DNA from: Lepisosteus oculatus
Taxonomy: Eukaryota; Chordata; Actinopteri; Semionotiformes; Lepisosteidae
Assembly: GCF_040954835.1 (NCBI RefSeq)
Contig: NC_090696.1
Location: 72,167,722-72,231,721 of the forward strand
Direction of reading: 5' to 3'
DNA length: 64,000 nt
The notes below the pieces were generated by a model. It was not told the origin of the DNA, did no database searches, and worked only from the letters and a program-made list of their open reading frames with translations. Below are positions 62,801 through 64,000 of the stretch, piece by piece (the stretch's first letter is position 1; the number at the start of each line of letters is the position of its first letter). Position numbers and translations under genes: made by a program.

Positions 62801-63133
62801 TCCAACTCACCATCTAAACCCAGACAGCCAATGATGGTTCAGATTCCAGCTAGTGGTTCACCGTCAGGTGGATCAGGATTCCTGACAAGACCAAATCAAC
62901 CCTCAGTAGTTTGGATGCACAATGGAGGATCAGCAGCTGGTACTCATGGAGCTGGATCCCGGACAGGATCCTATACGCAGGATCGAGCAAACAGACAACC
63001 AAACCCAAGCTCCTATCAGGCACTGCCCCAAGGAACAGTTGTCAAAGCCCCTTTCTTTCGACGTATCTATCCCATCCGTCTTCCTGCACAAACTCTTGGG
63101 ACAGGAGACAAAAAATGTAAAAACCAGCAATAA
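59807..63133 (+). CDS. Unassigned secreted Pro/Thr-rich repeat protein
   Basis: I do not recognise this gene. Three exons (59807-59882, 60376-60411, 61656-63133) join in frame, both introns phase 1, to 529 aa. Exon 1 gives a signal peptide (MMDFNAVLRVLSF, then VVIFTLLPAA); two in-frame ATGs overlap the start. Exon 2 (36 nt) gives a basic segment ending RKRLR. Exon 3 continues with a QKR dibasic site, an acidic stretch (LPPEDDDQ), and a Thr-rich TTTAAPTTAATTT stretch. About 25 TPP/TPR triplets follow (residues about 137-213). The tail, rich in Pro, Gly, Ser and Tyr, has a sequon (NWS) and degenerate repeats around VLQLP, VIQVP and VQIP, and ends KKCKNQQ. Four Cys are scattered. An extracellular matrix or mucin-like role is inferred from composition only. 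It lies next to PKD2, where SPP1 is expected, but on the opposite strand to SPP1. AATAAA follows 165 bases after the stop. The splice sites are plausible by eye; exon 2 is the weakest part. Confidence 0.65.
60412..61655 (+). other. Second intron of the unassigned secreted-protein gene
   Basis: About 1.2 kb of AT-rich DNA. Further small phase-1 exons could be hidden here; I found none with both good splice sites and an open frame. Confidence 0.5.
61950..62190 (+). repeat. Coding 9-bp minisatellite (TPP/TPR triplets)
   Basis: A 9-base unit of the form CCTCCCACA or CCTCGCACG is repeated about 25 times inside the last exon. Variation is mostly at third codon positions and at the Pro/Arg codon (CCC/CGC). 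The antisense strand is also open across it because the unit length is a multiple of three. Confidence 0.95.
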
Positions 63134-63297
63134 GGGTTCCTTAGCAACCTCTTGACAGAAGACACTAAAGAAGAACTGAGGTGTATTTACGTGTATTGCA
63201 TGGGCTGTGATTGTCGCCCCCTGTAAATTCATTAACTGTAATAGTGGAGATATAGAGAGACTGTACAGGACCAGCTACATTATCAGTGAGGATGCAA

Positions 63298-63303
63298 AAT
63301 AAA
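63298..63303 (+). terminator. Polyadenylation signal of the unassigned secreted-protein gene
   Basis: AATAAA in GATGCAAAATAAAGAATCTG, 165 bases after the stop. This supports a short 3' UTR and a real transcription unit on the plus strand. Confidence 0.55.
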
Positions 63304-64000
63304 GAATCTGAATCACCAGTCCCAATAAATTCTCTACCCAAATATCAGAGTACAGAGAACTTAAAGGGCAAGGCCATATGTTAATAATAAGTGGAAATAC
63401 AAGCAGAGATTCGGTTAGAATTGCATCGCTTCATTGGTGTTAATTTTCTTGTAAACCTCTGTGGAGCTGGCAGTGTGTCAGAAGATGAATGACAAGAGCT
63501 CTGCTGGGTGGGCGCATATCTGCGTCAGGAGGTCCTCTTGCTTCTCCCTGCAGTACGTGGGACATAGCTGTCAGCGAAATCCTAAAAAACAATCTGTGAT
63601 CCCAATGGTTTTGATAGAACAAAGTATCTCGCATATTTAATACTTTCACCTTAGAAGGCATGTTAAAAACATAACTATGATAAGGTGTTACAGATTTGAC
63701 TATACATCTCACTTTATTACAGTGATGGTTATGTAAGAAAACGTTTTTGTAATTTACATTGTGACCATGGTTGTTGTGTTTTGTTTTGCGTTACGAGGAG
63801 TTTCCCGAGCTCAGTAGACATTTGCTTTTCTTGCAAATAAATTCTAGAAACTATTCTTTCGAACTCTAAATACAGCAGTGATGTCAAGCTAAAAGTTATA
63901 AAAGCGAAGGTCTGTTTTCATTTAAGAAGGATATCTTATACACAGGAGGGTAGCTGCGCCAGCATGCGTAGTCTGCAAAGGAACAACATTCAGGTTCTTC
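63304..64000. other. Right edge of the window
   Basis: AT-rich spacer. A perfect TATAAAAG lies at 63897-63904 and could belong to a gene beyond the window. From about 63949 the flank of another fold-back repeat begins (CCAGCATGCGTAGTCTGCAA then AGGAACAA) and is cut by the window end. Confidence 0.5.
63949..64000. repeat. Fold-back element, copy 4, truncated by the window end
   Basis: Reads GTAGCTGCGCCAGCATGCGT, AGTCTGCAAAGGAACAA. This is the outer flank of the palindromic family seen at 27655, 41601 and 54610, in the orientation of copy 3. Confidence 0.6.

Noticed and set aside
59807-63133. Calling the gene SPP1, MEPE, IBSP or another SIBLING
   Set aside because: No RGD, no S-x-E phosphorylation-rich acidic run, phase-1 introns and the opposite strand to that expected. 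Position alone is not enough.

Overview
The window is vertebrate nuclear DNA. Genes are split into short exons with GT-AG introns, intergenic DNA is AT-rich with many dispersed repeats, and a CpG-rich island covers one first exon. The gene order PPM1K - ABCG2 - PKD2 is the one flanking the SPP1/SIBLING bone-matrix cluster in tetrapods. The repeats (a tRNA-derived SINE in three copies, fold-back palindromes, a 5S-like repeat, a CR1/L2-like LINE) have a ray-finned fish character. A non-teleost ray-finned fish such as a gar or bowfin is my inference, not something the sequence proves.

Layout. PPM1K (+, 209-11456, 6 coding exons, 372 aa) is a mitochondrial PP2C phosphatase. A probable long 3' UTR and repeat-bearing intergenic DNA follow to about 17.4 kb. 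ABCG2 (+, coding 19371-34174, 15 coding exons, 667 aa) is a half-size ABC exporter, with a candidate TATA box and untranslated first exon at 17454-17576. PKD2 (-, 50110-38066, 15 exons, 929 aa) is the TRPP2 cation channel, lying tail to tail with ABCG2. All three models were assembled by hand from splice sites, and the reading frame closes exactly through every junction.

Beyond PKD2 (50-64 kb) there is about 9 kb of repeat-rich DNA containing a 5'-truncated LINE. Then comes a three-exon gene (+, 59807-63133, 529 aa) that I cannot assign to any family. It encodes a secreted protein with a short basic segment, an acidic Thr-rich segment, about 25 Thr-Pro-Pro/Thr-Pro-Arg triplets, and a long Pro/Gly/Ser-rich tail with degenerate internal repeats. 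It sits where SPP1 would be expected but on the opposite strand, and its introns are phase 1 rather than the phase 0 typical of SCPP/SIBLING genes. This is the most interesting object in the window.

The genes are not an operon. PPM1K acts in mitochondrial branched-chain amino-acid catabolism, ABCG2 in efflux at the plasma membrane, and PKD2 in ciliary and ER cation conductance. Their proximity is conserved synteny, not a shared pathway.
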